In this document: piece after piece, positions 31,460-43,800 of the stretch
Layout: the number at the start of each line of letters is the position of its first letter
How positions within the stretch are numbered: the stretch's first letter is position 1
NCBI RefSeq assembly: GCF_024323335.1
Contig: NC_066579.1
Location: 358,128,900-358,192,899 of the forward strand
Length of the DNA: 64,000 nt
Reading direction: 5' to 3'
Origin: Lathyrus oleraceus
Lineage: Eukaryota > Streptophyta > Magnoliopsida > Fabales > Fabaceae
The notes under the pieces: model-generated
The model's input: the letters and a program-made list of their open reading frames with translations, nothing else
Databases searched by the model: none
Told to the model about the DNA's origin: nothing
Position numbers and translations under genes: made by a program

Positions 31460-31849
31460 TAAGAAAATGATGAAACCCCTGGAATAATCACGTAGGCCAT
31501 CACATGCTTGATAGGGCTGAATCACGTGCGTGATGTCAAAATAACATGTGTGATAGAGACATTATGGGAATCTGAAGACCATTATTATCGCGCGTGCGAT
31601 GAAAGCATAATGTGCGCGATATAGACATTGGTTGAGAGACGTTGATAAGACTGTTACAATCGCGCATGCGATGAAGGCATAATGTGTGCGATGACAACGA
31701 ATATGTGTCCTATAAATAGATATTTTGAATATATTTCCCTTACAACTCTCTTTCTACTCTTTCTTCTTCCCAAAATTCCTCTGAGCATACTCTCTGCTTA
31801 ATATCTTTTTCTCTCTATAGTGTTACTTTTTTGTGTTGTTGTAGGAACT
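31460..31849 (+). promoter_or_regulatory. Internal promoter-like block upstream of the env-like ORF (copy 2)
   Basis: Order: CCTGGAATAATCACG (31477-31491, similar to the LTR module at 27845-27860), then CG-rich near-palindromes (ATCGCGCGTGCGAT 31587-31600 and ATCGCGCATGCGAT 31659-31672), then TATA box CTATAAATAG (31710-31719), then a CT-rich leader of about 130 bp ending TTGTTGTAGG just before the ATG at 31850. Copy 1 has the same parts in the same order and spacing. Promoter function is inferred; GTTGTAG could alternatively be a 3' splice site for a subgenomic RNA. Confidence 0.62.
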
Positions 31850-33109
31850 ATGGCTTCAAAAAGAGGAAGAATGACAAGAGGTTCATCTTCAAGAGCTTCC
31901 CCCATACCTAATGCTCCAACCTTTCCTAATATCAAGTTTCTCTTAGAGGCGAATGCAGATAAATATCTCAAGTTGGTTGGTTACCATATTGTGTGAGAGA
32001 GAGCATTCACATGTGAAGACTTAAGAGGCTTCAGAGAGGTGGTGGAAATGCTGCAACATTGGAATTGGTTAAGTTTCAATAATTTGATTCAGGAAACGAA
32101 TAAAAACATAGGCCTAAAGTTTTATGAAAATGCGGAACTTAGCAAGGTGGGTACCTATATTTCTTATGTGTGAGGTAAGTATATTGATTATTCTGGTAGT
32201 GTTATTAGCTCTCTTTTTAATCTTCAACCTCCTTTTGTATGTGCTCTTAGGACCTATAGAAATGAGCATCGGGTGATAAATGAGGCCATGACCCAAGAGA
32301 TGATTGAAGCTTTTTGTAGGCCAGAGGCTAAATGGGTGGTTGAGTGTGGCTTAGTGTTGCGACATAAAACCGCGAATTCCGCCAAATTCTAAGGCCTCGG
32401 GCCTCATTTTTTATGCAATCTTTAGAATCGCGTCTAACCAATCACAATTTATTGTGAATAGGTGTTTAGGACTTTTAGGTCTTTTGAGAGGGGAACCAAT
32501 TGATTTGGGGCATTTCATTTTTGAAAATATTAAATACATGGTTAATGTTGCACAAAGAGCTTGTGGGTATTTTTTTGTTATTAATAAATTATGCAGAAGA
32601 GTCAGAGTGTCTGTTTACCCTGATGACAAGATGATAGGTAATGCCTTAGAAATTAGAAGGTTGTAACATAATCACCTAGTAGACGTTGCTTAACATTATC
32701 AAGAGGTTAATCCAGTAGGAAATGACGAAGGGATATATAAACCTCAAGTGTAGCAAAACCAGTGCAAATGCAAGGTCAACAAGATTTAGAGTTTCAAAGA
32801 AGAATGAAAGCTCATGCAGTGGGGGTTACAAGGTGGACAACATAAGTTTCACCCACTTTGTATGTTGAACCCCCGAGATTCGCTCATGTATTCAGAGACT
32901 TCTACAACCTGCAAGAAGACTACATGCCTGCTCAAAGTTTAAGAGCATGCTTTGCAACCGTTGAAGAGATGAAGAACTACTTCAATAATCAAGATCAAGA
33001 TCAAGCAAGGAGAAGAGAGAACATGCGAGTAGAATGGACCAGGAAGAATAACAACTGCAACAACACTATGAATGACATGCATGATCTTTTTCGCAATTGT
33101 AACATATGA
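31850..33109 (+). pseudogene. Env-like / plant-transposon-domain ORF, decayed (copy 2)
   Basis: ATG at 31850 (MASKRGRMTRGSS). The first 180 codons are readable with two TGA stops (31995 and about 32170). Further stops follow near 32389 and a frame change. Pieces 32454-32666 (NVAQRACGYFFVINKLCRRV) and 32858-33109 complete the match to copy 1. Conserved blocks GKYIDYS and LCRR are those of the putative plant transposon protein family. No membrane segment or signal peptide is visible. Function unknown. Confidence 0.72.
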
Positions 33110-33616
33110 AAAGACATGTAGTTAGTTTTTTTTTCTTATAATAATTTTTATTTATTTTTTATTGTATACCTAACGAAGAGTAATAGAACTGATAAGTACT
33201 CTTCCCCCATTGTATTAATTCAGTAATGTTTGTCTTTAATAAACAGGTTTGTAGTTTTTGTTTCTTTCAAATTTACAAAATTTGCACTCATAGTAATGAA
33301 CAAATGAACCAAAAGTAACATTTGAGGATACTTGATCATCAGGAAAATGACTTACAACTTGAAGGAAAAGTATGAAAAAGGAATCATGGGACTTGTACTC
33401 CACCTTCAAATATCTCAACTAGTAAAGTTTGAGCCAAATAAATTATATTGTTTACTATTCCTTTTATTGAGTGTATCCATGCATTATTGTTTTATCAAGT
33501 TTGAACTATTTCTGATTAAATTTGTATGGTTTGATTGACACACACTGAGGAATTCATTTACCTTGAACTCTGAGCCTTTTAACCACCATGTAGTAATAGG
33601 ATACATCCATTCCTAA
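33110..33616 (+). other. 3' UTR, left part (Athila-like copy 2)
   Basis: AT-rich non-coding sequence after the env-like stop. Matches the complement of about 2083-2480 in copy 1. Ends at the ccacg target duplication of Ogre B (33617-33621). Confidence 0.6.
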
Positions 33617-33621
33617 CCACG

Positions 33622-36600
33622 TGTAGCACCTCAAATTTGCACCTCCCATTTGTTTATACATTTCATTTTTTAGGTCATTAATATTGCATTCACATTGCAT
33701 AGTCCATTACATCTCATCAGTCAAGACTGGTCAGGAGATTCAACTGTGCAAGAGAGCAAGAGCATTTTCCATGAGATGAAAGCCCTATGGTGGTTCCAAT
33801 GAGCTTACATGACCCAAGGATCATTTGGAAGCAACTTGGTCAAGTGTTGAAGGCTCAGAGTCCACAGTGCATGTCCAAGTCATCTGAGGCCCATAAAAGT
33901 CAACTACAAAGTCAACTGTGGATTTGGAGGTGGGAAGTGATAAGAGATACTTCATTCATGTTCAAACAAGTCTCATTTTACATTTCAAACACTCACATTG
34001 AAGAATTTGAAGTCAAGTCAAAAATTTCCCAAAATAGAAAGTGACCCATAATTTGAAATTTCCAAAAATGGAAAGGTTTTGGACCAACTTCAACTAAAGT
34101 TTACATCATCAAAGAGGCTTCAAATGAAATTTTGTCCAACATGAAAGTTGAAGATCTTTCTCTTCCATTTCCAAAAAGTCCAAGATCATGGATTTATCCT
34201 TTGTGGTTGAGGAGTTATGATCCAATCATGGCAAAGTGTGCTTAAAAATTCAAATGGCCATATCTTTTGAACCAAGGCTCCAATTTTGGTGGTTCTTTTT
34301 GCATTTTGTTCCTCATGACATGCACTTTCCAAATATCTCATTACATGGCATGAAATTCCTTTGCATGATCATATGCTCATTCATGAAGTTTTTGAAGGAA
34401 AATTACTAAAATCAATTTGGTTGATCATATGCATGAAATACCAATTCCAAAGTGTGCATGGGCTATTTTTAAGTGAATTTGGGCCTTGGTGGTGCACTGT
34501 TCACGTGGCCATCTTATGCATGGAGTGAAAATACCAATTGATGCATACACCTTGTAACTTGCTAATCTCATTTAGTTTTGGCTTAAGCTTACTTTCAGAA
34601 TCATTAGCAAGACATATATAATGATAATCACAACTGCATTGGGCATTAACAACATTTTTCAGATCTAGATCTTGAAATCAATCAAATTTTTCTCTCACCA
34701 AGAACTTCCAATTTCTTCACACAAGGACCATTTCTCTTGATGAATTCATGATTATGAAGTGTTTTTGAGGCAAATTGAACGTGAATTTGGAGGAAATCGT
34801 GCCAGTTTTGACCACACTTGAAGCTTGAAGGCTCAATGGAGTTTGCAAGTTGAGCTAGATTCATACGTGCTGGAGCATCCAATCCTTCATCAACCATCAT
34901 AACAAGGATTATAGAGGAGATTTGGACCATTGTTGAGCCTCGTAGCACGCGTTTCCAGCTTGCTGTTCTTCAAGAGGTCAAGTTTCGATCTCACTTATTC
35001 TCAAATTCATTGTTATATTTGTGTAGATCTTGTGTTGGTGATCATTCTGGTAGAAAAATCGATTGAAATGGTGCATTATTCATGAAGATATGTGTGTTTG
35101 AAGTTTGAATGTCCAATTTTATTTTCTTCGATTTGAGCTTGTTGTGATGAATTAGGACTAAATGCTTGTTGATCTTTGATCTACATGGAAAATGCTACAT
35201 GGTGATGTAATTGTTTTTGATTTCTGGAAGTTTTCTGGAAAATCTGGAAAGGTGTTCTTGAAGTTCATCGTCTTCATCATGAAGAAGATGAAGTTCATCT
35301 TTTAGCTACGATTGTTCTTGAATTAGCTACGAATTATTCATATTTAGCTACGAATTCTGGAAATTTTGCCAGGCCTAGGGTTATCCAGTGAAACGACACC
35401 GTTTCACTTGAGCGTGCATTTTTGAATCTGGCCAAGGTTCGATACTGGCCGAGCGCACTTCATTCAAATTTTAATCCATTTTCACATGTTCCCTCCATTA
35501 TTCCATGCTTTGTTCATTTTTAAATTCCAAATTTTCTCCCAACTTCATAAAATCATATAAAATTGAAAAATGCTCCAATGGATCCCCAATTTTTTGCAAA
35601 ATGCTCCTTGTTTTGTCTAGTTTTTTATGATCATGAACTGGAAAGTTGTGCATGGCTGGAAAATTAATTTGCTCTAGGATGATTGAACACATGTACATTT
35701 ATGACCTTGCCTTGTTCAAACTATCATGAAATGCTTGTTTTTAATCCAATGAACTTGAAATTTTACATGCTGATTCTAGACACATTGATGGACATTTTGG
35801 TTTTGGTTTGACATTTTTCCCATGCTCCATTTCTGTTTTATGCTTGTGTTAACATGGTGTGACAATTTGTGTCACACATTTGGTTGTCTAACTTGTACAA
35901 TGTGATTTCCATGCCAAATGATCTCCAATGTTTCTGATTTTTTTGTGTGATGAATGTTGTGGATGTCTTGATTGCTCATGAATTTTTCCAGAATTATTTG
36001 AATCATTTCTGTTTTAATTGAGAATTTTCATTCATGATGATCATTTGGATGCCTTGAATTGGTCTTTGACTTCACATGCCTATTACATGAACTTGCATAA
36101 TGATTTTGCTTTGGTCCTCTTTAGGACTTGTTCTTGAATGAATAAATATGATTCATGTTGAGTTTGAAGTTCTGTTTTGACTTTTTGATCCTCTTTTGAC
36201 CCTAGGCTTTGACCTAGTGGTTTGTTGCTTACCATTTGAGTTGTGATTTCAGGTTCAAGTATACATTTCCATGGGTGATGTTGCTCCTTCATTTGAACTT
36301 GATCATATGTTGTTGTTGGCTAACATTTGCTTGTTTTGTAGGCTTTGAGAACAACTTACTTGTGGTTGCTCATTGTGCATATTGAGTTGTCTGGTTGATA
36401 TTGACTGTTGCCTGTTTATCTGGATTTTGTACTGATTGGTTTAGCTGTTTCCACAGGTACCTAAGTTGCTTTAAGTTCATTTTGAACTTTGCTTTGCTGG
36501 CTTGTGGTTGACATACCACTGAGGTATAATTTCTTGATCTTCATGTAGTCTGGAAGACCTACTGTTATTGGTAGGCACCTGTCTGAAGCCCTCCTTAAGA

Positions 36601-37990
36601 GGCAATGCTTGTGGATGTTTAATTTTGTGCCAAGCAGGTAAAGACCTCTTAAGAGGCAATTGGCAGATAAAAGGGATGTGCAATCCATCCCCTGCTATTC
36701 AGTTGTGTCATTCACTTTGCTCACACACCATGTGTTGATGCATTGTGAATAAGAATCCAAGATCTTGTTGTGTCAGTCATGTGGAGAAGAGTTCCTTCAT
36801 TTTGAATCCCCACCCTTTCATTGTTTGAAGCTCTCCCAGGCCAGGGATAAGAGTTGTGAGGTCTTACCCTCACTTCCCATTTCATCTGCTTCACCCTAAC
36901 TCTCAATGTTAGGGTTAAGAGCTAAAAAACACCCCATTCCAGTTGGCTTGTTTCTGCAGCCTAGCCTTGTATGAGCCCAATTGTTTGCATATAGTGTGTG
37001 TGCTTACTTTATTGTGATTGTTTGTTTGATTGTGCTGTTTAGGATAGCTTGCTTCCTGTGCAAGTTAGGATAGAAACCTCAACATAGGGATCGTATGCAT
37101 GACAACTTCTAGGCTCGAGTCGTAGTCTCCCTAGTAGATTGTTATCCTCCCTTTGTCTCTGGTTAGGATAGAAGTTCTTTCCCTGTTTAGGGGAACTACG
37201 TCGCCCTGATCCTCATACCAGATGAGGTACGTAGGCAGGAGATGAGCTGATCTCTCCGGGCGCCTCTTTTCTTTCTCAACCCCGTTTGTGTGTGTTTGGA
37301 GTCTGACGTAAGTCCAGCGATTGGCAGTCGGTTTCCTGTGTCTTGTTTGCTTGTTGGAGTCTGACATAAGTCCAGCGATTGGCCGTTGGTTTCCTGTGTG
37401 TGTGTTTGTTGGTTCGGAGTCTGATGTAAGTCCAGCGATTGGCATTCGGTTTCCATGTTTGCCTGTTTGTGTGGAGTCTGACATAAGTCCAGCGATTGGC
37501 AGTCGGTTTCCTGTTTGTGTTTTGTTTGGCGTGCGTTAGCCGAGCTACGAGTGCTCTGATTCTTCTCCAGTCAGAGAAGATACGTATGCATAGGATGCGA
37601 CATCCTAGCGAGCACGTTTCCCCTGTTCCGAACTACGTCGACTCTGATGTCTGTGTCTGACAGACTACGTAGGCCCAGGATGCGATATCCTGCCGAGTCC
37701 GTTTCTTTTGTCTTTCTGTGTTTCCTTCCAGCCTTGTTCAGTTCTTGAGCAGTTTATCTAGCAACCTTTCTTCTATTCTTTTGTGCGTGGATCCCGTCGA
37801 GTACGACAGATGCGTAGGGGTGCTAATACCTTCCCTTCGCATAACTGACTCCCGATCCTATCTTTCTCTGGTCGCGAGACCATGTCTTTTCCAGGTTTAC
37901 TTCGAGCGTTTCCTTTCCCTCTTTTGGGATAAATAACGCACGGTGGCGGCTCTGTTTCTTTTTCCCGCCGGTTTTTCGCGTAATGCGACA
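33622..37990 (+). repeat. 5' LTR of Ogre B (4369 bp)
   Basis: Starts TGTAGCACCTC and ends AATGCGACA. TATA-like TATATAAT at 34615-34622. Four copies of GGAGTCTGAYRTAAGTCCAGC with the following GATTGGC lie at 37289-37500 at spacings of about 58-66 bp. The U5-end pattern GGTGCTAATACCTTCCCTTCGCATAA is near 37818. Small ORFs inside are not genes. Confidence 0.94.
34615..34622 (+). promoter_or_regulatory. TATA box of the Ogre B 5' LTR
   Basis: TATATAAT about 1 kb into the LTR, in a context that suits a start near 34650. Present unchanged in the 3' LTR at 51600-51607. Confidence 0.5.
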
Positions 37991-37992
37991 GC

Positions 37993-38010
37993 TGGCGACT
38001 CTGCTGGGGA
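37993..38010 (+). promoter_or_regulatory. Primer binding site, tRNA-Arg type (Ogre B)
   Basis: TGGCGACTCTGCTGGGGA two bases after the LTR. Ogre elements are reported to use arginine tRNA; the identical string follows the Ogre A LTR at 56920-56937. Confidence 0.85.
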
Positions 38011-38812
38011 TACATCCCGAGAAGTTGACCTCTTGCTGGTCCATCTTCCCTAAGCGAGTCACTCCTAGCGCTCTGTAGGATAGGGTTTGGTTGCTTTTAC
38101 TGCTTTATTTATTGCATTTATGTTTATGATGTGATTGTTTATGTTTGCATTTATGTTTGCATGCATCATACTTTCATCTGTGTTGGCTGTGTGTTTGTCT
38201 CTCTATGGGGTGGAAGTTACAAGAGGTAAAAGGCCCAATACCCAGGCTATGAGTGAACTTTAGGACACCTAGGAATAGAGTGATTCTTGGGAAGCGGGTG
38301 GTATTGCGCCACTTAGCGGAACATGGTATCACGAGCAGTTCAGATCCTGATGGGGTATTATCGGTGCATACATCGGGTGTGTACATGATGATATTCTATG
38401 AAAGGGTTGTTTATCCTGCGTTTCTCTTGACCTTACCCTGGCCTAGATGACACCCGTGAGTGGGGAGGGAAATGAATCATTACAGGTACAGTTGGTGACT
38501 CTTGATCTGTTGGTGACTATTGATCTGTTGGTGACTCTTGGCTCCTGTTGGTGACTTGGTTCAGAGATATATGGGTTCCATATGACTTTGGGTCTCAAAT
38601 GACTTTGTGGTTCCGAATTCAGGCCGAAGCTTTGATCCTGTGCTCCGTAACACACAGCCAACCAGTCGTGTTTGCATCATTTGCATCATAGCATGTTTAT
38701 TTTCAAAAAATAATGCAATCAAAAAAGAAATGAAAAAAAGAAAAAAGAAAAAGCTAATCTCCTCATGCATATCATTTCTCAGGTTCATTCAGGAGTCTAT
38801 TCACTGTGAGAG
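38011..38812 (+). other. Untranslated leader of Ogre B
   Basis: Non-coding. Contains three direct copies of TTGGTGACT with flanking bases (38501-38560) and a purine-rich AAAAAAGAAA stretch before ORF1. No other structure was seen. Confidence 0.5.
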
Positions 38813-40453
38813 ATGGCAACCGTTCCAGAGTTGAAGAGGAAGACGTGCACCTACAGTTTTCACCGTGAGCCATTGACGTCTTTGATAGAGTTGAGCAATC
38901 TTGTGACCGGATGTAATCAGAAGGTGTTTGTTGATCAGTATGGGGATTTGTTGACACTGTTGAAGATGGTGGTAGATCCAGTACCGTTGCAGACTCTCCT
39001 ACATTTTTATGATCCAGAGCTCCGTTGCTTCACTTTCCAGGATTATCAGTTAGCGCCCACTCTCGAAGAGTATTCTATCCTGATGAATATCCCGATCAAG
39101 TACCAGGTGCCTTTCCTGGATGTGCCAAAGGAGGTTGATTTCAGAGTCATTGCCAGAGCTCTTCATTTGAGTATCAAAGAAGTGAGTGACAATTGGAAGT
39201 CAAGTGGTGATGTGGTGGGGTTGCCTTTGAAGCACCTGGTGAGGACGACTAAAGAAGAAGCAAAGAAGGGAAATTGGGAAGCGTTCAACGCTCAGTTGGC
39301 TATCATGATCTATGGGATTGTGTTGTTCCCGAGTATGCCTAATTTTGTGGACTTTGCTGCTGTCACTATTTTCCTTGGAGGAAACCCGGTTCCTACCTTG
39401 TTAGCTGACACTTACTATGCTATACACAGTAGACATGGTGAGGATGGAGCTGTCAGTTGCTGTCTTCCACTGCTACTCAGATGGTTCTTGTCCTTGTTGC
39501 CAACCAGTGGACCTTTTGTGGATACTCAGAGCACTCACAAGTGGACTCAGAGGATTATGTCTCTTACATCCTATGATATCAGGTGGCAATCTTACCGGAT
39601 GGATGTGCGTAATGTCATCATGAGTTATGGAGAGTTTCGTAATGTGCCACTCATAGGGACTAAGGGTTGCATCAATTACAACCCGGTTCTTTCTCTTCGC
39701 CAGTTGGGGTTTGTGATGAATGGAAGACCACTAGATGTTGAGATAGTTGAAAGTGTGTATTTTGAGAAGCAGAGTGACCCTGCTAGATTGGAGCAAGTAG
39801 GAAGAGCTTGGAAGACCATTGGTGTCAAGGATGGAGCTGTGTTAGGAAAGAAGTTTGCCATTGCTATGCCTGATTATATTGAGTGGGTCAAGGATAGAGT
39901 TGAGACTTTGTTGTTGCCCTATGATAGGATGGAGTCATTGCAAGTGCAACCACCTGTGATCCTTTCTGAGAACGTGCCTGCTGAGCACTACAAGCAAGCC
40001 TTGATGGAGAATCGTCGGTTGAAAGAAAAGGAACAAGATACCCAGATGGAGCTTTACAAAGCCAAAGCTGATAAGTTGAACTTGGCTCATCAACTCAAAG
40101 GCATGCAGGGTGAAGATGCTAGCAGATTGAAGAGCAAGAAGAGGTCCTATGAGGAGTTAGAGACATTGTTGAATGAAGAACACTGTGAGTACTTGAGGTT
40201 GCAGAAAGCTGAAGCCAATTATCAGAAGAAGATAAGAGACTTGGAAAAGCAGCTTAGGGACAAAGACATCCAATTGAAGAAGGAGGTAGACCTAAGACAT
40301 GCATCAGAGAGCCAGCTTAGAGGAGAAGTTGTGGAGCTCAGAAGACAATTGAAGGAGAAGCTCACTCCTCTGCCTGAGTGTTTAGAATGTGATCTGTTGA
40401 TAGACCAGTGCCAGTATCTGAAGACTCTCATTCCTGGAAGACATCTTTCTTAG
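38813..40453 (+). CDS. Ogre ORF1 protein (546 aa), function unknown
   Basis: Uninterrupted ORF between PBS and gag, the defining extra ORF of Ogre elements. Residues about 45-330 form a globular domain with FYDPELRCFTFQDYQLAPTL and EEYSILMNIPI, the pattern of plant mobile-domain-like and DUF7745-like retroelement proteins. Residues about 395-525 are highly charged (Glu, Lys, Leu, Arg) and likely coiled coil. There is no catalytic motif, zinc finger or membrane segment that I can identify. A decayed homologue lies in Ogre A at 57683-58080 (FYDPSLRCFTFQDF). Role unknown; position before gag suggests it acts in the particle or on the RNA. Confidence 0.85.
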   Translation: MATVPELKRKTCTYSFHREPLTSLIELSNLVTGCNQKVFVDQYGDLLTLLKMVVDPVPLQTLLHFYDPELRCFTFQDYQLAPTLEEYSILMNIPIKYQVPFLDVPKEVDFRVIARALHLSIKEVSDNWKSSGDVVGLPLKHLVRTTKEEAKKGNWEAFNAQLAIMIYGIVLFPSMPNFVDFAAVTIFLGGNPVPTLLADTYYAIHSRHGEDGAVSCCLPLLLRWFLSLLPTSGPFVDTQSTHKWTQRIMSLTSYDIRWQSYRMDVRNVIMSYGEFRNVPLIGTKGCINYNPVLSLRQLGFVMNGRPLDVEIVESVYFEKQSDPARLEQVGRAWKTIGVKDGAVLGKKFAIAMPDYIEWVKDRVETLLLPYDRMESLQVQPPVILSENVPAEHYKQALMENRRLKEKEQDTQMELYKAKADKLNLAHQLKGMQGEDASRLKSKKRSYEELETLLNEEHCEYLRLQKAEANYQKKIRDLEKQLRDKDIQLKKEVDLRHASESQLRGEVVELRRQLKEKLTPLPECLECDLLIDQCQYLKTLIPGRHLS

Positions 40454-40856
40454 CTTGTATCTGTTGTTTATATTGAGAATCACCTCCAGGGTTGTTGGAT
40501 GGGATTCCTTGTACTCTTATCATTTGGATCTTTGTCTGAATATTGTTGTATAACCCTTGTTGCTCATGTCTATAGATGAGATTGTTGATGTTTCACCTTG
40601 TGCTCATTATCCTGTGTAGGTTGTTTCTTTATTGTTCATTGTTGCAGGTTGCCATTTCTTGAAAGATGAATTAGGTTCTTGAATGCCTGAGGAATGAACA
40701 TATCATGTGCATCATACGCATCATAAGCATCATACACATATCATTTTGCATTACAGGTGATCTTGATCGAGGCTTCTCACTCTGGTTCCTGTGTTAGGCA
40801 GGATTGCTGATCAACATCCACACCGCTACGCTAAGAGGTTGAATCAACAGAGGAAT

Positions 40857-43800
40857 ATGGATCAAGTGCAAGCTGAGTTGGATGAGATGAGGGCTAACAT
40901 GGCCCAATTCATGACCATGATGCAAGGAGTTGTTCAAGGGCAAGAGGAGCTGTGTGCCTTAGCCCAGAGACAGGAAGTTGTGGTTCCACCTGCCAGCCGT
41001 GCTTCGCCAGTGGGTGTTCTTGTGAATGATAATGTTGCTGCTGCCACTGTCCCTGTCAATGATTATGTTGTGGGGGATGAATTGAGGGGTATTCGAATCA
41101 ATGGACAGCCTCTTGCTGCAGAGACTGTTAATGCCAGAGTGACCCGTGCTCCCGTGCGTCATCCTGCTCCGCTAGTTGACAGGCAGGAAGACATGTTTAC
41201 TCTCCTTAGTGAGGATGACAGAGTTGTAAGGGTTGAAGAGAGGGACAGAAAAGTTGATGCCCTAGCTGAGAAGATCAGAGCCATGGAGTGTCAGAACTCT
41301 CTGGGGTTTGATGTGACGAATATGGGGTTGGTGGAAGGATTGAGAATTCCTTATAAGTTCAAGGCGCCATCTTTTGATAAATACAACGGTACTTCTTGTC
41401 CTCGCACCCACGTGCAGGCTTACTACAGGAAGATCTCTGCCTATACGGACGACGAGAAAATGTGGATGTACTTTTTCCAGGATAGCTTGTCTGGAGCTTC
41501 CTTGGACTGGTACATGGAGCTGAAAAGAGAATCTATCAGAAGCTGGAGGGATCTGGGTGAAGCCTTCTTGAGGCAATACAAGCATAATATGGATATGGCT
41601 CCCAGCCGAACTCAGTTGCAAAGCTTATGTCAGAAATCAGGAGAAAGTTTCAAGGAGTACGCCCAGAGATGGCGGGAATTAGCTGCAAGGGTGCAACCTC
41701 CTATGCTGGAAAGGGAGTTGACCGATATGTTCATTGGGACTTTGCAAGGTGTGTTCATGGACCGGATGGGAAGTTGCCCGTTCGATAGTTTCTCTGATGT
41801 GGTGATTTGTGGAGAAAGGACAGAGAGCCTTATCAAAGCTGGAAAGATTCAGGATGCTGGTTCTTCATCTTCAAAGAAGCCATTTGCTGGGGCACCCAGA
41901 AGAAGAGAGGGAGAGACCAATGTTGTGCAACACAGAAGAAATATGAATAGCGGACATCACCGTCAGGTTGCTGCTGTAACCATCCCAGCACCTCAACGTC
42001 AACAACAGCAACAACAGAGAGGACCACCACCACCACAACAACAACAACAACGTCCGTTTCAGCCGAGACAGAGAATGTCGGATCGTCACTTCGACCCGTT
42101 ACCTATGACATATGCTGAGTTGCTGCCCGAATTGCTCAGATCGGGGTTTGTTGAGTTACGCACTATGGGTCCGTTGACGAAGATACCTGCTGGGTTTGAT
42201 GCCAACGTTCGTTGTGACTTTCATTCTGGTGCACCAGGGCACCATATTGAGAATTGTCAGGCTTTTCATCATAAGGTCCAGGACTTGATTGACGCTAAAA
42301 CAATCAATTTTGCTCCTGTTCCGAATGTTGTGAACAACCCTATGCCTCAGCATGGTGGGCCTAGGGTGAATAATATGGAAGGTGAGGAGGCCTTGGATTT
42401 GGTGGTTGATGTTGAAGATATTCAGACATCGCTGTTGGTTGTGAAAGAGCGTTTGTTGAAGGGGAAAGTGTTCCCGGGCTGTGATAAGGGTTGTTTGGAA
42501 TGTGAAGATTCAGAGAACGGTTGTATGCAGTTGAAGAATGGTATCCAGGGTTTGATGGATGAGGGTTGTTTGCAGTTTGCTAGGGCTGTGAAAGATCGTG
42601 GGGTGGTGTCAACTGTCACCATTTATTTCAAACCGTCCGAGGGACGTGGCCCGAGAACTGTTAATGCACCTACAACCGTTGGTACTCCTGTTACTATATC
42701 TGCTCCAGTAACTGTCAGTGCTCCCACTACTATTGTTGCTTCTGGAAGAAGGGCTGTTGAGAATAGTAGGGTCGTGCCGTGGAAATATGATAATGCTTAC
42801 CGCAACAACAGAAGGGCAGAAAATCAGATCAGGCCAGTGAATCAGTCTCCTGTGACAATTGCTTTACCAAGTAGAGCTCCGGTGACTGTGGGTCCAGTTG
42901 TGGACAATGTAGGGGGTCCTGGAGATTTTACAAGGAGCGGTCGTCTGTTTGCACCGCAGCCTTTGAGAGACAACAATGCTGAGGCTCTTGCCAAAGCGAA
43001 AGGTAAACAAGCTACGGTTGAGGAAGAATCTGTGCAGAAGGAAGCACCTGAGGGGTCGTTTGAGAAAGATGTGGAGGAGTTTATGAAGATTATTAAGAAG
43101 AGTGACTACAAGATTGTAGATCAGTTGAATCAAACTCCGTCCAAGATTTCTATCCTCTCATTGCTATTATGCTCGGAGGCACACCGTAATGCCTTGTTAA
43201 AAATGTTGAATTTGGCTTACGTGCCTCAGGAAATCTCTGTCAACCAGTTGGAGGGTGTGATTGCCAATGTCAGTACAAGGCACGGTTTGGGGTTCACAGA
43301 CTTGGATCTGACGCCTGAAGGTCGTAACCATAACAAAGCCCTGCATATCACCATGGAGTGCAAAGGCGCAGTATTGTCACATGTGTTGGTGGATACTGGC
43401 TCTACCTTGAATGTGTTGCCGAAGAAGACCTTGAGCAAGATAGATGTTGAAGGGGTTGTCCTCACTCCCAACGGTCTTATTGTTCGTGCTTTTGATGGAT
43501 CCAAACGGTCTGTTTTTGGTGAAGTCACATTGCCTGTGAAGATTGGCCCGGAGGTGTTCAGTATTGTCTTCTATGTGATGGATATCCAACCAACATATAG
43601 TTGTCTTTTGGGGCGTCCCTGGATACATGGGGTTGGGGCAGTTTCGTCAACTCTCCATCAGAAGCTGAAGTATGTTTGGAACGGTCAGATCGTAACTGTG
43701 TGCGGCGAGGAGGACATTCTGGTGAGTCATTTATCCTCTTTCAAGTATGTGGAGGTGGATGGCGAGATCCATGAAACTCTATGCCAGGCGTTTGAGACCG

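Noticed and set aside
37131..37539. Overlapping ORFs on both strands with repeated short peptides in the Ogre B LTR (also 54058-54466)
   Set aside because: Produced by four tandem copies of a short LTR repeat read in different frames; no gene.
37993..38010. tRNA gene fragment (also 56920-56937, 23352-23375 and 28818-28836)
   Set aside because: These are complementary to tRNA 3' ends and lie directly inside LTRs, so they are primer binding sites, not tRNA genes. No other tRNA or rRNA gene was seen.
40791..40856. Gag start at the GTG at 40791
   Set aside because: Plant mRNAs start at AUG; the first in-frame ATG is 40857 and gives an N-terminus rich in coiled-coil residues that suits Tat gag.
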